A stretch of 64,000 nt of DNA from Pelomonas aquatica (GCF_026712205.1 NZ_JAPPUW010000004.1:1-64000), one strand, 5' to 3'; positions 11,990 to 23,036 are shown, counted from the stretch's first letter. Notes: a model not told the origin generated them from the sequence alone. Made by a program: numbers and translations.

Positions 11990-12544
11990 GGCAAGGCCCA
12001 GCGGGGAGTTCGCCCCCGCGGGCGACCTACTTTCTTGTGTCGACAAGAAAGTAGGCAAAGAAACGACCCCTGCAAAACCGCCCCTTCGGGGTTCCCTGCG
12101 ATGCTCGAAGCCCGGGGCCCGCGCAAAACTCCCTTCGCTACGCTCCGGTCAAACAGTTGCGCGGAGTCAGATGTTGATGCGTGCTGCGCACGCGCCCCGG
12201 TCTTCTGCGCTTCTCGGCGGTTTAGAAGGGGAGACCCAAAACAGCCAACAGCCAAGCCCGAAAGCCGGATGGCGCCGGCTGTTCCTTCACCCCCCCTTTG
12301 AGCCCGCCGAGGAACGGAAAGCCTTGAGGCCGCGCGCGCAGCGAGCTTCAAGCTCTGACTTCGCGCAGTTGTCTGAGCGCAGCGTAGCGAAGCGAGTTAT
12401 GCGCGAGGCCTCAAGGCTTGAGTACCGCAGGGCAGCCCGCTGCGAAGCAAAGGGCCGGGCGGTTCGGGGGCGACTTTTTGCCTTCTTTTTGGTCGCTCAA
12501 AAAGAAGGTCGCCCGCCGGGGCGAACTCCCGGCTGGGCCTCGGC
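11990..12544. repeat. 555-bp imperfect long palindrome (fills the 11978-12574 gap)
   Basis: The whole gap between ATPase and permease is one imperfect palindrome centred near 12267. The outer 38 bp (from 11990) match the reverse complement of the right end (to 12544) at 34 positions. Inner arms also pair, for example CCCTGCGATGCTC near 12105 with its counterpart near 12427, and CTTCGCTACGCT near 12132 with AGCGTAGCGAAG near 12382. Each arm holds its own hairpin: CTACTTTCTTGT/ACAAGAAAGTAG around 12028-12055 and CCTTCTTTTT/AAAAAGAAGG around 12481-12508. A T7 run (11982-11988) precedes it. No credible protein is encoded; open frames inside are low-complexity. Transcribed, it would form a very long hairpin. 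Confidence 0.85.
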
Positions 12545-12574
12545 ACCAAGCCGAAGCAGCGAAGAAGCGCAGCC

Positions 12575-15133
12575 ATGACCCTCTGGCGCCACCTCTGCTG
12601 GCCCGCCTGGCGCGACCACCCCGGCCGCGTGGTCCTGGCCGTCGTCGCCGTGATGCTGGGCGTCGCCCTCGCCTTCGGCGTGCACCTGCTCAACGGCGCC
12701 GCCCTCGCCGAGTTCGCGCGCGCCGCGCGCAGCATCGACGGCCAGCCCGACCTCGTCGTCCGCGACCGCGCCGGCTCGCTGACCGACGCCGATCTCGCCG
12801 AGCTGCTGAACCGCAGCGAGGTCGCCGCCGCCAACCCCGTGCTCGAGGCCCAGGCCCTGTGGCCCGGCCAGACGGGCCCGGAAGGCCGCTCGCTGTCCAT
12901 CCGCCTGATCGGCCTGGACCCGCTCGCGCTGCTGGCCTCCGCTGCCGGTGCGCGCCCGCTGGCGCCCGAGCTCGTGCCCCAGGTCGAAGGCGGCCCCGCC
13001 GAACTGCTGGCCGCCCACACCGTGCACCTGAACGCCGCCGCGCGCGCCCGCCTGCCCGCCGGCGCGACGACGCTGAAGCTGCGCCTGCCCATCCCCGGCG
13101 CCAGCACGCCACGCGACATCGAGCTCGACATCGGCGGGCGCGTGGCGGCCGGCAACACGCCGCTGGGCGTGCTGGACATCGCCGACGCCCAGGCCCTGTT
13201 CGGCCGCCTGGGCGCGCTGGACCGCATCGACCTGCAGCTCGCGCCCGGCGTGGATGCCACGGCCTTCGCCGCCTCGCTGCCGCGGCGCTGGCAGGCCAGC
13301 CCGCCCGAGGACGAAGGCGCGCGGCTGGCCGACCTGACCCGCGCCTACCGCATCAACCTCGGCCTGCTCGCGCTGATGGCGCTGTTCACCGGCAGCTTCC
13401 TCGTCTATGCCGTGCTGTCGCTGGCCACGGCCCAGCGCCTGCCGCAATGGGCGCTGGTGGGCGTGCTCGGCGTGTCGGCGCGCATGCGCTGGCGGCTGAT
13501 CCTGATGGAGGGCCTGGTCATCGGCAGCGCCGGCACGGCGCTGGGCCTGGCCCTCGGCCTGGGCCTCGCGGCGGGTGCGCTCAAGCTGCTGGGCAGCGAC
13601 CTCGGCCTGCACGGCGCCAACGGCTCGTCGGCCGGCCTGCTGTTCAACCAGCCGCTGGCCCTGCCCGCCCTCGCCTATGGCGCCCTCGGCCTGGCCGCGG
13701 CCCTGCTGGCGGCGCTGGCGCCGGCCCTGACCGTGCGCCGCATCGCGCCGGCCCTGGTGCTCAAGGGCCTGGGCCTGCCGGCCGGGCGGGCGCTGCCGGC
13801 GCCGGTGGGTCTGGCCCTGCTGGCCGCCGGCGCGGCCCTGGCCTGGCTGCCGCCGCTGAAACTTCAAAACGGGGGCGACACGCCGGTGGCGGCCTATCTG
13901 GCCATGCTCTGCCTGCTGCTGGGCGGCCTGGCCCTGGTGCCGGCGCTGGTGCGCGGCATGACGGCCGCGCTGGCCCGGCTGCCGGCGGGCCTGCTGCTGC
14001 TGCTCGCCCGCGAGCGCAGCCGTGACCAGGCCACCGAGGCACGCCGCTCGCTGGCCGGCGTGCTCGTCGCGCTGGCGCTGGCCGTCGCGATGACGGTGAT
14101 GATCGGCAGCTTCCGCGAGTCGCTGCTGCGCTGGCTCGACCACGCGCTGCCGGCCGACCTCTACGTCCGCTCCGCGCTGCGCGGCACCGACGGCCTGCCC
14201 GCGCCGCTGCCGCCCGCGCTGGTCGAGGGCCTGGGCCGGCTGCCCGAGATCGCGCAGGCCGCGCCACAGCGCAGCACGCGGCTGCGCCTGGCGCCGGGCG
14301 CCGACCCGGTCGCGCTGACGGCGCGCGACATCGACACCGGCAGCCTGCCCCTCGTCGAGCGCTGGACGGGCGCGCCGGCGCCGGGCGCCATCGCCGTCTG
14401 GGTCAACGAAGCCGCGCGCGACCGCGACGAGCTGCGGCCCGGCCGCGTCTTCACGGCCGAGCTGGTGGACAGTGGCCGGCGGCTGCCGCTGCAAGTGGCC
14501 GGCGTCTGGCGCGACTACTCGCGCCAGAGCACGGCGCTGTGGATGCGCCTGGCCGACTACCGCCGCGCCAGCGACGACCCGGGCACGACCGAGCTCGCGC
14601 TGTGGCTGCCGGCCGGCCAGCCGCTGGACGCCGCCCGCGCCGCCGTGCGCCGGCTGGCCGGCGACGACGCCGAGCTGGCCGCGGCCGGCGAGCTGCGCGC
14701 GATGTCGCTGCGCATCTTCGACCGCAGCTTCGCCATCACCGTCTGGCTGCAGGCCGTGGCGCTCGCCGTGGGGCTGTTCGGCGTCGTCGCCAGCCAGTCG
14801 GCCCAGGCGCTGGCGCGCCGCCGCGAGTTCGGCCTGCTGCGCCACCTGGGCCTGTCGCGCCGCGCGCTGATGCGGCTGCTGCTGATCGAGGCGGGCCTGA
14901 CCGGCGGCGCCGGCGCGCTGGCCGGGCTGGCCCTGGGCCTGGGGCTGAGCGCCGTGCTGGTCTACGTCGTCAACCCGCAGAGCTTTCACTGGAGCATGGA
15001 GATGCACCTGCCACTGGGCAGGCTTGCTGCCCTCGTCGGCCTGGCCTTTGCGGCAGCCGTGGGCGCCTCGCTGCTGGCCGGCCGGCGGGCGCTGGGCCAG
15101 GACGCCGTGCGCGCCGTGAGAGAGGACGCCTGA
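12575..15133 (+). CDS. FtsX-like ABC permease, AttF-AttG-type fusion (YbbP-like)
   Basis: This 852-aa inner-membrane permease has two FtsX/MacB-type halves. The N-terminal half has a membrane segment at about 17-37 (VVLAVVAVMLGVALAFGVHLL), a periplasmic domain and a helix cluster at about 260-400. The second half repeats the pattern, with ALALAVAMTVMIGSFRESLLRWL near 495-515 and terminal helices (VALAVGLFGVVASQSAQ, LAGLALGLGLSAVLVYVV). It is the probable partner of the ATPase at 11324. In AttEFGH-like systems the two permease halves can be separate genes; here they are one chain. The stop overlaps the AttH-like start by one base. Substrate is unknown; a lipid or hydrophobic molecule is possible from the lipocalin neighbour. 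Confidence 0.9.
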   Translation: MTLWRHLCWPAWRDHPGRVVLAVVAVMLGVALAFGVHLLNGAALAEFARAARSIDGQPDLVVRDRAGSLTDADLAELLNRSEVAAANPVLEAQALWPGQTGPEGRSLSIRLIGLDPLALLASAAGARPLAPELVPQVEGGPAELLAAHTVHLNAAARARLPAGATTLKLRLPIPGASTPRDIELDIGGRVAAGNTPLGVLDIADAQALFGRLGALDRIDLQLAPGVDATAFAASLPRRWQASPPEDEGARLADLTRAYRINLGLLALMALFTGSFLVYAVLSLATAQRLPQWALVGVLGVSARMRWRLILMEGLVIGSAGTALGLALGLGLAAGALKLLGSDLGLHGANGSSAGLLFNQPLALPALAYGALGLAAALLAALAPALTVRRIAPALVLKGLGLPAGRALPAPVGLALLAAGAALAWLPPLKLQNGGDTPVAAYLAMLCLLLGGLALVPALVRGMTAALARLPAGLLLLLARERSRDQATEARRSLAGVLVALALAVAMTVMIGSFRESLLRWLDHALPADLYVRSALRGTDGLPAPLPPALVEGLGRLPEIAQAAPQRSTRLRLAPGADPVALTARDIDTGSLPLVERWTGAPAPGAIAVWVNEAARDRDELRPGRVFTAELVDSGRRLPLQVAGVWRDYSRQSTALWMRLADYRRASDDPGTTELALWLPAGQPLDAARAAVRRLAGDDAELAAAGELRAMSLRIFDRSFAITVWLQAVALAVGLFGVVASQSAQALARRREFGLLRHLGLSRRALMRLLLIEAGLTGGAGALAGLALGLGLSAVLVYVVNPQSFHWSMEMHLPLGRLAALVGLAFAAAVGASLLAGRRALGQDAVRAVREDA

Positions 15134-16173
15134 TGACGACGCGCCGCACCCTGCTGCTGGCCGCACTGCCCTGGCCGGCACACGCGGCCGCGATGAATTT
15201 CCCGGCCGACTTCGGCGCGCATCCACGCCAGGGCATCGAGTGGTGGTACCTCACCGGCCTGCTGGGCGACGCTGCCGGCGCGCCGCCGCGCTTCGGCTAC
15301 CAGCTGACCTTCTTCCGCCTGCCCGGCCCCGCGCCGGCCGACCACCCCAGCGCCCTCGCGGCCCGGCAGCTGCTGCTCGGCCATGTGGCCCTGTCCGACC
15401 TGGGCGCGCAGCAGCAGCGGCATGCCCAGCGCCTGCTGCGCGCGCTGCCGGGCGCGGCCTACAGCAGGGTCGGCGACTGCGACGTCAGGCTGCGCGACTG
15501 GACACTGAAGCGCAGCGGCAACGGCTACCAGGCCAGCTTCAACGGGCCGGGCTTCGCGCTCGAACTGCAGCTGTCGACGGCCGAGCCGCCGCTGCTGCAG
15601 GGCGATGGCGGCCTCTCGCGCAAGGGCGCCGACCCCGCCCAGTTCAGCCATTACTACTCCCGCCCCCAGCTCGACACCCGCGCCACGCTGGTGCTGGACG
15701 GCCGCCGCCTGCCGCTGGCCGGCCGCGCCTGGCTGGACCATGAGTGGAGCGACAGCGTGCTCGGCGAATCGCAGGGCTGGGACTGGCTGGGCATCAACCT
15801 CGACGACGGCCGCGCGCTGACGCTGTTCCAGCTGCGCCGCAAGGACGGCAGCCGGGACTGGACCGGCGGCAGCCTGCGCACGCCGGGCCAGGCCGACCGC
15901 AGCTTCGGCCCCGACGAGGTCGACATGCGGCCCACGCGGCACTGGACCAGCCCCGCCACCGGCACGCGCTGGCCGGTCGAGTGGCGGCTCAAATGCCCCG
16001 CTGGCGAGATGCTGCTGGCCGCCGCCTTCGACGCCCAGGAGATCGACGCGCGCCGGACCAGCGGGCTGGTCTACTGGGAAGGCGCGGCCCGGCTGTTCGA
16101 CACGCAAAAACGACCGTTGGGCGCGGGCTATCTGGAGCTGACCGGCTACGCGGGACGTCCGCCTCTCATCTGA
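15133..16173 (+). CDS. AttH/CrtC-type lipocalin-like secreted protein
   Basis: This 346-aa protein has a twin-Arg-like signal (TTRRTLLLAALPWPAHA) and the AttH/hydroxyneurosporene-synthase fold signatures: ADFGAHPRQGIEWWYLTG, FGYQLTFFR, SHYYSRPQLDTRATL, RAWLDHEWSDSVLG and GWDWLGINLDDG. CrtC relatives hydrate carotenoids; AttH proteins accompany ABC transporters. The adjoining FtsX permease (1-nt overlap) and no carotenoid genes in view favour AttH as the partner of that transporter, presumably handling a hydrophobic ligand in the periplasm. Confidence 0.88.
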   Translation: MTTRRTLLLAALPWPAHAAAMNFPADFGAHPRQGIEWWYLTGLLGDAAGAPPRFGYQLTFFRLPGPAPADHPSALAARQLLLGHVALSDLGAQQQRHAQRLLRALPGAAYSRVGDCDVRLRDWTLKRSGNGYQASFNGPGFALELQLSTAEPPLLQGDGGLSRKGADPAQFSHYYSRPQLDTRATLVLDGRRLPLAGRAWLDHEWSDSVLGESQGWDWLGINLDDGRALTLFQLRRKDGSRDWTGGSLRTPGQADRSFGPDEVDMRPTRHWTSPATGTRWPVEWRLKCPAGEMLLAAAFDAQEIDARRTSGLVYWEGAARLFDTQKRPLGAGYLELTGYAGRPPLI

Positions 16174-16190
16174 CCCAAAATCCGCGCCCG

Positions 16191-17348
16191 ATGACACCAC
16201 GCCAACCCACGCGCCCGACCTTCGGCTGGGACAACCTCCAAGGCGAGCGCGCCGCCGGCCTGCCCGCCGTCGACGACCTGGCCCATACGCGGCTGCTGAC
16301 CAGCGGGCGCGCGGCCCTGTTCGCCGCGATGAAGGCCCTGGGCGTGCGGCCCGGCGACACGGTGCTGGCGCCGAGCTACCACTGCCCCACCCTGGTCGCG
16401 CCGCTGCGCCTGGCCGGCGCCGGGGTCCAGCTCTACCCGCTGGGGCCGGACGGCCTGCCGGCTCTGGACGCCATCACGCCTGCGCCGGGCACCAAGGCCA
16501 TCGTCGTCGCCCAGCTCTTCGGCCTGCCGCGCTCGCTGGCGGCCGTGCGGGCCTGGTGCGATGCGCGCGGCATCGCGCTGGTGGAGGACTGCGCGCACAG
16601 CTTCTTCGGCCAGGCCGGCGAACGCGCCGTGGGCCGCTGGGGCGACCTGGCCACGGCCAGCCTGTCCAAGTTCTTCCCGGTGGCCGAGGGCGGCCTGCTG
16701 TGCAGCGCCGCGCCCCTGCCCGCGCAAGCCCTGCGGCCGGCCGGCGCCAAGCCGCAGATCAAGGCCTGGGTGGACCTGCTGGAGCGCGCCGCCGAACAGG
16801 ATCGGCTGACCGGGCTGAACACCGGCCTGCGCGCGCTGTTCCGCCTGAAGAACGGCCCGCCGCGCGCGCCCGGCGCCGGCGGCCTGCCGCAAGACATGGA
16901 CGAGGCCGCGATGATGGCCGACTGCGACCTCGCCCGCAGCGAGGACGCGCCCCCCGCGCTGACGCGCCGCCTGCTCGGCCTGCCGCGCGCACGCATCGTC
17001 GAGCGCCGCCGCGCCCACTACGACACCCTGTACCGGCTGACGCAGCGGCTGCGCGGCGCCCGGCCGCTGTGGGGCCCCCTGCCCGCCCAGGCCGCGCCCT
17101 ATGTGATGCCGTTGTGGGTGGACGAGCCCGAGACCGCGGAACACGCCTACGCCGCGCTGCGCGCCGCCGGCTGCGCCGTGTTCCGCTGGGACCGCGCCTG
17201 GCCCGGCGTGCCGCACTTCCCCGACGACCACGGCGCGCTCTGGCGCCACCAACTGCTGCAGCTGCTCTGCCACCAAGACTTGACCGAAGCCATGCTCGCC
17301 CGCACCTGCGACGTGCTGACACACACCCTCGCCAAACTTCCTCAATGA
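16191..17348 (+). CDS. DegT/DnrJ/EryC1/StrS-type PLP aminotransferase
   Basis: This 385-aa protein has the fold of sugar aminotransferases: VLAPSYHCPTLVAPLRLAG, AIVVAQLFGLPRSLAAV, VEDCAHSFFGQ (the PLP-ring Asp) and SLSKFFPVAEGGLL, where the Lys is the likely PLP Schiff-base residue. It probably transaminates a nucleotide-linked sugar, but the substrate is not evident and no other sugar-biosynthesis genes adjoin. Start ATG at 16191 lies 17 nt after the lipocalin; its stop overlaps the start of the downstream ABC exporter (ATGA), suggesting that product and exporter act together, for example on a cell-envelope glycan. Confidence 0.88.
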   Translation: MTPRQPTRPTFGWDNLQGERAAGLPAVDDLAHTRLLTSGRAALFAAMKALGVRPGDTVLAPSYHCPTLVAPLRLAGAGVQLYPLGPDGLPALDAITPAPGTKAIVVAQLFGLPRSLAAVRAWCDARGIALVEDCAHSFFGQAGERAVGRWGDLATASLSKFFPVAEGGLLCSAAPLPAQALRPAGAKPQIKAWVDLLERAAEQDRLTGLNTGLRALFRLKNGPPRAPGAGGLPQDMDEAAMMADCDLARSEDAPPALTRRLLGLPRARIVERRRAHYDTLYRLTQRLRGARPLWGPLPAQAAPYVMPLWVDEPETAEHAYAALRAAGCAVFRWDRAWPGVPHFPDDHGALWRHQLLQLLCHQDLTEAMLARTCDVLTHTLAKLPQ

Positions 17349-19144
17349 GTTCCACCACCGAACGCCCCGCCTCCAAGCAGGCCCGCTCGCTCAGCGGCCT
17401 CGCGCCCTTCCTGCGCCCCTACCGCGGCCGCATCGCGCTGGCCCTGCTGCTGCTGGTGCTGGCCGCGCTGGCGACCCTCGCCTTCCCCATCGCGCTGCGC
17501 GGCCTCATCGACGCCGGCTTCGGCGCCAGCAGCCCGGGCGAGCGGCTGATGGCCCTGCGCGAGCACTTCCTCGCGATGTTCGCCGTGGGCGCGGCGCTGG
17601 GCGTGTTCTCGGCCTCGCGCTTCTACATGGTCACCTGGCTGGGCGAGCGCGTGACGGCCGACCTGCGCAACGCCGTCTACCGCCATGTGCTGCGCCAGAG
17701 CCCCGAGTTCTTCGAGACCACGCAGACCGGCGAGGTGCTGTCGCGCATCACGACGGACACCACCGTCGTGCAGACGGTCGTCGGTTCCAGCCTCTCCATG
17801 GGCCTGCGCAACACCGTCATGGGCATCGGCGCGCTGCTCATGCTGGTCGTCACCAACCCCTATGTGATGGGCCAGGTGCTGGGCATCCTGCTGCTCATCG
17901 TCGCGCCGGCGCTGTACTTCGGCCGCCGCGTGCGCAAGCTGTCGCGCGCCAGCCAGGACCGCGTGGCCGACACCTCGGCCATCGCCGCCGAGGTGCTGAA
18001 CGCGGTCACCGTCGTGCAGAGCTACACGCAGGAGGCCGCCGAGAGCCGGCGCTTCGACGCCGCCAGCGAGGCCGCCTTCGACACCGCGCGCAAGCGCACC
18101 AAGGTGCGCAGCTTCATGGTGGCCTTCATCATCACGGCCGTCTTCGGCGCGATGCTCTGGGGCCTCTACCAGGGCACCCAGGCCGTCATCGCCGGCCGCA
18201 TCACGGCCGGCCACCTCGGGCAGACGGTGGTCTATGTGACGCTGCTCGTCAGCTCGGTGGCCGTGCTAGCCGAGGTCTGGGGCGACGTGCTGCGCGCGGC
18301 CGGCGCGACGGAGCGCCTCGTCGAGCTGATTGAGGCCCGCTCCCCCGTGGCCGACCCGCCCGCCCCGCGCCCGCTGACGCCCGCCAGCGGCGGCAGCCGC
18401 GTCGAGTTCGACGCGATCCAGTTCCACTACCCCTCGCGCCCGCAGACGGCCGCGCTGGACGGCCTGTCGCTGGCCGTGCAGCCCGGCGAGACTGTCGCCC
18501 TCGTCGGCCCCAGCGGCGCCGGCAAGACGACGGTCTTCCAGCTGCTGCTGCGCTTCTACGACCCGCAGGGCGGCACCATCCGCCTCAACGGCGTGCCGAC
18601 GCGCGAGCTCAGCCTGGCCGACCTGCGCGCCAGCGTCGGCCTCGTGCCGCAGGACAGCGTCATCTTCTCGACCACGGCGATAGAGAACATCCGCTACGGC
18701 CGGCCCAGCGCCAGCGACGAAGAGGTCATGGCCGCCGCCAAGGCGGCCTTTGCCGACGACTTCATCCGCGCGCTGCCCGAGGGCTACCAGAGCTTCCTGG
18801 GCGAGCGCGGCGTGCGCCTGTCCGGCGGCCAGCGCCAGCGCATCAGCATCGCCCGCGCGATGCTGAAGAACCCGCCGCTGCTGCTTTTGGATGAGGCGAC
18901 GAGTGCCCTCGATGCCGAAAGCGAACGCGTTGTTCAGGCGGCATTGGAAGCCGCCATGCAGCACCGCACGACGCTGGTCATCGCGCACCGGCTGGCGACG
19001 ATCCAGAAGGCCGACCGCATCGTCGTGCTGGACGCGGGGCGCATCGTCGACATCGGCCGCCACGACGAGCTGATCGCGCGCGGTGGGCTGTATGCGAAGT
19101 TGGCGGCGATGCAGTTTGGGTTGGAGGCACTCGACCAGGGCTGA
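17345..19144 (+). CDS. MsbA-like ABC exporter (fused membrane and ATPase domains)
   Basis: This 599-aa half-transporter works as a homodimer in the inner membrane. The N-terminal membrane domain has about six helices ([22 protein letters not shown] first), with coupling-helix sequence [19 protein letters not shown]. The ATPase has Walker [10 protein letters not shown] near residue 395, signature [16 protein letters not shown], Walker [13 protein letters not shown] and the H-loop IAHRLATI. It is translationally coupled to the aminotransferase. It resembles lipid A and glycolipid flippases, but substrate is inferred only. Confidence 0.92.
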   Translation: MSSTTERPASKQARSLSGLAPFLRPYRGRIALALLLLVLAALATLAFPIALRGLIDAGFGASSPGERLMALREHFLAMFAVGAALGVFSASRFYMVTWLGERVTADLRNAVYRHVLRQSPEFFETTQTGEVLSRITTDTTVVQTVVGSSLSMGLRNTVMGIGALLMLVVTNPYVMGQVLGILLLIVAPALYFGRRVRKLSRASQDRVADTSAIAAEVLNAVTVVQSYTQEAAESRRFDAASEAAFDTARKRTKVRSFMVAFIITAVFGAMLWGLYQGTQAVIAGRITAGHLGQTVVYVTLLVSSVAVLAEVWGDVLRAAGATERLVELIEARSPVADPPAPRPLTPASGGSRVEFDAIQFHYPSRPQTAALDGLSLAVQPGETVALVGPSGAGKTTVFQLLLRFYDPQGGTIRLNGVPTRELSLADLRASVGLVPQDSVIFSTTAIENIRYGRPSASDEEVMAAAKAAFADDFIRALPEGYQSFLGERGVRLSGGQRQRISIARAMLKNPPLLLLDEATSALDAESERVVQAALEAAMQHRTTLVIAHRLATIQKADRIVVLDAGRIVDIGRHDELIARGGLYAKLAAMQFGLEALDQG

Positions 19145-19222
19145 ACGCAGCCACGGGTGGCACGGCAGGCGGCGGCGCTTGCGCCCGTCATGCGGCGCGT
19201 GCTGCAGCTGCTCGCGCCGTAG

Positions 19223-20545
<1,323 letters not shown>

Positions 20546-20550
20546 TCACC

Positions 20551-21129
20551 ATGTCCGAAAATGGCTTTCACGTCCACGGCCCGCACGACCACGAGCTGGA
20601 ACACGCGGCCCAGCACGAGCCCAGGGGCTTCGCCGGCCAGCTGGCCGTCATCACCGCCATTCTCGCCACGGTGGGCGCCTTCTTCTCCTACATGGGCGGC
20701 GCCACGCAGGCCAATGCGGGCATCCTGAAGAACGACGCGGCCATCAAGAAGACCGAGGCCGGCGACCAGTGGAACTACTACCAGTCCAAGAGCAGCAAGC
20801 AGGCCCTGGCCGAGCTGGCCTCCGAGCTGGCGCCCGGCGAGGAGCAGAAGGCCAAGTACCGCGACAAGGCGGCCCGCTACGAGAAGGAAAAGGCCGACAT
20901 CAAGGCCGCGGCCGAGAAGCTGGAAGAACAGTCCAGACACTTTGACGAGCAGAGCGAGGCGCAGATGCACACGCATCACCGCTGGGCGCAGGCGACGACG
21001 GCGCTGCAGGTGTCGATCGCGCTGGCCGCCATCGCGCTGCTGACCCGCAAGCGCTGGATGGAAGGCGCCACCGTGGTCGTCGGCGGCATCGGCGTCGTGC
21101 TGGGCGGGGCGGCCTGGCTCCATCTCTGA
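20551..21129 (+). CDS. DUF4337-type membrane protein
   Basis: This 192-aa protein has a His-rich N-terminus (HVHGPHDHELEHAAQHEP), one membrane segment near residues 28-46 (LAVITAILATVGAFFSYMGG), a long charged, coiled-coil-like middle (about 60-135, rich in E/K/A) and two C-terminal segments (SIALAAIALLT and VVVGGIGVVLGGAAWL). This layout matches DUF4337; its function is unknown. A good AAGGAG (20537-20542) precedes the ATG. It lies 5 nt after folA and ends before a terminator. Confidence 0.85.
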   Translation: MSENGFHVHGPHDHELEHAAQHEPRGFAGQLAVITAILATVGAFFSYMGGATQANAGILKNDAAIKKTEAGDQWNYYQSKSSKQALAELASELAPGEEQKAKYRDKAARYEKEKADIKAAAEKLEEQSRHFDEQSEAQMHTHHRWAQATTALQVSIALAAIALLTRKRWMEGATVVVGGIGVVLGGAAWLHL

Positions 21130-21148
21130 CCCGCGGCCCTCAAAACAA

Positions 21149-21177
21149 AACCCCCTCGCCGCAAGGCCGAGGGGGTT
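21149..21177. terminator. Bidirectional intrinsic terminator
   Basis: A perfect 10-bp stem (AACCCCCTCG with CGAGGGGGTT) with a 9-nt loop is flanked by GTTTCTT on the right and TTTTGTTTTG (read on the minus strand) on the left. It can end the thyA-folA-DUF4337 transcript and, in the other direction, the tRNA-Val transcript, whose CCA end is only 7 nt away. Confidence 0.85.
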
Positions 21178-21183
21178 GTTTCT

Positions 21184-21258
21184 TGGTGGGCGGTGCAGGG
21201 TTCGAACCTGCGACCCCTGCCGTGTGAAGGCAGTGCTCTACCGCTGAGCTAACCGCCC
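21184..21258 (-). tRNA. tRNA-Val (anticodon CAC), copy 1
   Basis: The reverse complement folds as a standard tRNA: acceptor stem GGGCGGT, D-arm GCTCAGCGGTAGAGC, anticodon stem CTGCC/GGCAG around the loop TTCACAC (anticodon CAC, reading GUG), T-arm GCAGGTTCGAACCCTGC and an encoded CCA. It is identical to the copy at 21299-21373, 40 bp away. The spacing suggests one transcript starting to the right. Confidence 0.97.
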
Positions 21259-21298
21259 GGAATGTTGGCGCCGCGTTTTCAGGTCACCCTTGAAGGGG

Positions 21299-21373
21299 TG
21301 GTGGGCGGTGCAGGGTTCGAACCTGCGACCCCTGCCGTGTGAAGGCAGTGCTCTACCGCTGAGCTAACCGCCC
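21299..21373 (-). tRNA. tRNA-Val (anticodon CAC), copy 2
   Basis: This has the same sequence as the neighbouring tRNA over all 75 nt, including the encoded CCA. It lies upstream in the direction of transcription. GUG is a major Val codon in this GC-rich genome, which fits gene duplication to raise dosage. Confidence 0.97.
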
Positions 21374-21432
21374 TGAAAACCGCTGGGCTTGGCGCCGGCA
21401 TCAGGATGCCCGCGCTTCCGGGAAGCCAACGA

Positions 21433-22161
21433 TTATGCCACGGGTTGAGCAGGCTCCAGCGCGCGCCACTTGCAGGCGCCGCCGGCGGCCTTGTCGAGGT
21501 CGGCGAGCAGCCTGGCGTGGGCCTCGGCCTCGGTCGCGTCGGCGCGCAGCACCGGCAGCTCGAAACGGCTCAGGTCCACGGCCTCGAAGGCCGCATGCCC
21601 ATCGCCGCCGCCGGCGTCGCCGTGGTCGTCCATCAACAGCGCGTCCTGGCCGCGCGTCAGGCGGATGTAGACGTCGGCCAGCAGTTCGGCGTCCAGCAGC
21701 GCGCCGTGCAGCACACGCTTGGTGTTGTCGACCTCGAGGCGGCGGCACAGCGCGTCCAGCGAGTTGGCCTTGCCGGGGAAGAGGTCGCGCGCCATCAGCA
21801 GCGTGTCGCGCACGCCGCCGACATGGTCGGTCAGCACGCCACGCTTGAGGCGGCGCAGCTCGGCGTTGACGAAGCCGATGTCGAAGGGCGCGTTGTGGAT
21901 GACGAGCTCGGCACCGGCCAGGAAGGCCAGCAGCGGGTCGACGATCTCGGCGAACTTGGGCTTGTCCGACAGGAAGGCCTCGGTCAAGCCATGCACCCGC
22001 AGCGCGTCCTCGTGGCTGGCGCGCTCGGGGTTGATGTAGAGATGCAGGTTGTTGCCGGTCAGCTGCCGATCGACCATCTCGACGCAGCCGATCTCGATGA
22101 TGCGGTCGCCCTTGTCGGCCTCCAGGCCGGTGGTTTCCGTGTCGAAGAAGACCTGCCTCAT
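21433..22161 (-). CDS. dnaQ: DNA polymerase III epsilon subunit (3'-5' proofreading exonuclease)
   Basis: This 242-aa DEDDh exonuclease has Exo [10 protein letters not shown] at the N-terminus, Exo [16 protein letters not shown] and Exo [17 protein letters not shown] with the catalytic His. The family C-terminal tail that binds the polymerase alpha subunit follows; it is Gly/Asp-rich here. ATG at 22161 overlaps the lgt stop by 4 nt, so translation is coupled. It ends 60 bp from the tRNA genes. Confidence 0.95.
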   Translation of the reverse strand: MRQVFFDTETTGLEADKGDRIIEIGCVEMVDRQLTGNNLHLYINPERASHEDALRVHGLTEAFLSDKPKFAEIVDPLLAFLAGAELVIHNAPFDIGFVNAELRRLKRGVLTDHVGGVRDTLLMARDLFPGKANSLDALCRRLEVDNTKRVLHGALLDAELLADVYIRLTRGQDALLMDDHGDAGGGDGHAAFEAVDLSRFELPVLRADATEAEAHARLLADLDKAAGGACKWRALEPAQPVA

Positions 22162-22964
22162 GCCGGCCTCTCGTTGCGCCGCGTGGCCCACACAAAGATG
22201 GCGATGCCGGCGACGATCATCGGCAGCGACAGCCACTGGCCCTGGCTCCAGTTCAGCGCGCGCAGGCCGAGGAAGTCGTCGGGCTCGCGGAAGTATTCGG
22301 CCACGAAGCGCAGCACGCCATAGCCCGTCAGGAACACGCCCGAGATCTGCCCGGTCGCGCGCGGCTTGCGCGCATAGGCCCACAGCAGCACGAAGAGCAG
22401 CACGCCCTCGCCGAGGAACTGGTAGATCTGCGACGGGTGGCGCGCGATGCCGTCGTTGGCCTGCGGGAACACCATGGCCCAGGGCAGGTCGGCCGGCGCG
22501 GGCCGGCCCCACAGCTCGCCGTTGATGAAGTTGCCCATGCGCCCGGCCGCCAGGCCCGTGGGCACGCAGGGGGCGATCAGGTCGGCCACCTCGAAGAAGC
22601 CGCGGCCGCGGCGCCGGCCGAACCACCACAGGCCGATCAGCACGCCCAGCAGCCCGCCGTGGAAGGACATGCCGCCCTTCCAGACCGCGAACACCTCCAG
22701 CAGATGGTCGACGTAGTAGTCGGGCTTGTAGAACAGGCAGTAGCCCAGCCGCCCGCCCAGCACGACGCCGAGCACGCCGTAGAAGAGCACGTCGTCCACG
22801 TCCTGCCTGGTCCAGCCCACGGCGGCGTGCTGCGGCATGCGCGCACGGCGGCTGGCCAGCCACAGGAAGAGGCCGAAGGCGACGAGGTAGGTGATGCCGT
22901 ACCAGTGCACGGCCAGCGGGCCGATGCGGATGGCGATGGGGTCGAACTGGGGGTGAACCAGCAT
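22158..22964 (-). CDS. lgt: Prolipoprotein diacylglyceryl transferase
   Basis: This 268-aa inner-membrane enzyme transfers diacylglycerol from phosphatidylglycerol to the lipobox Cys of prolipoproteins. Signature segments are [48 protein letters not shown] and the Lgt motif [17 protein letters not shown] at 22964 is preferred over a TTG two codons upstream. It is coupled to dnaQ through a 4-nt overlap. Confidence 0.96.
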   Translation of the reverse strand: MLVHPQFDPIAIRIGPLAVHWYGITYLVAFGLFLWLASRRARMPQHAAVGWTRQDVDDVLFYGVLGVVLGGRLGYCLFYKPDYYVDHLLEVFAVWKGGMSFHGGLLGVLIGLWWFGRRRGRGFFEVADLIAPCVPTGLAAGRMGNFINGELWGRPAPADLPWAMVFPQANDGIARHPSQIYQFLGEGVLLFVLLWAYARKPRATGQISGVFLTGYGVLRFVAEYFREPDDFLGLRALNWSQGQWLSLPMIVAGIAIFVWATRRNERPA

Positions 22965-23036
22965 GCTCAATCCGGGAAGCAGGAAGCGGCCGGCATCATA
23001 GCCAGCGCCCTGCCCTGCGCCCTTGGGCCGCCCCGC

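Noticed and set aside
12088-12098. CCCCTTCGGGG hairpin in the long palindrome, suspected link to the cloverleaf family
   Set aside because: The surrounding stems have a different layout (two long arms rather than a four-way junction); a small GC hairpin with TTCG can arise independently.
12035-12301. Open frame of about 88 codons inside the 555-bp palindrome
   Set aside because: It lies in one arm of the palindrome, has no family-like motif or ribosome binding site, and similar frames arise on both strands simply from the repeat.
15133-16173. Carotenoid 1,2-hydratase (CrtC) assignment
   Set aside because: The fold matches, but no carotenoid or photosynthesis genes are in the window and an ABC transporter is directly attached, favouring AttH.
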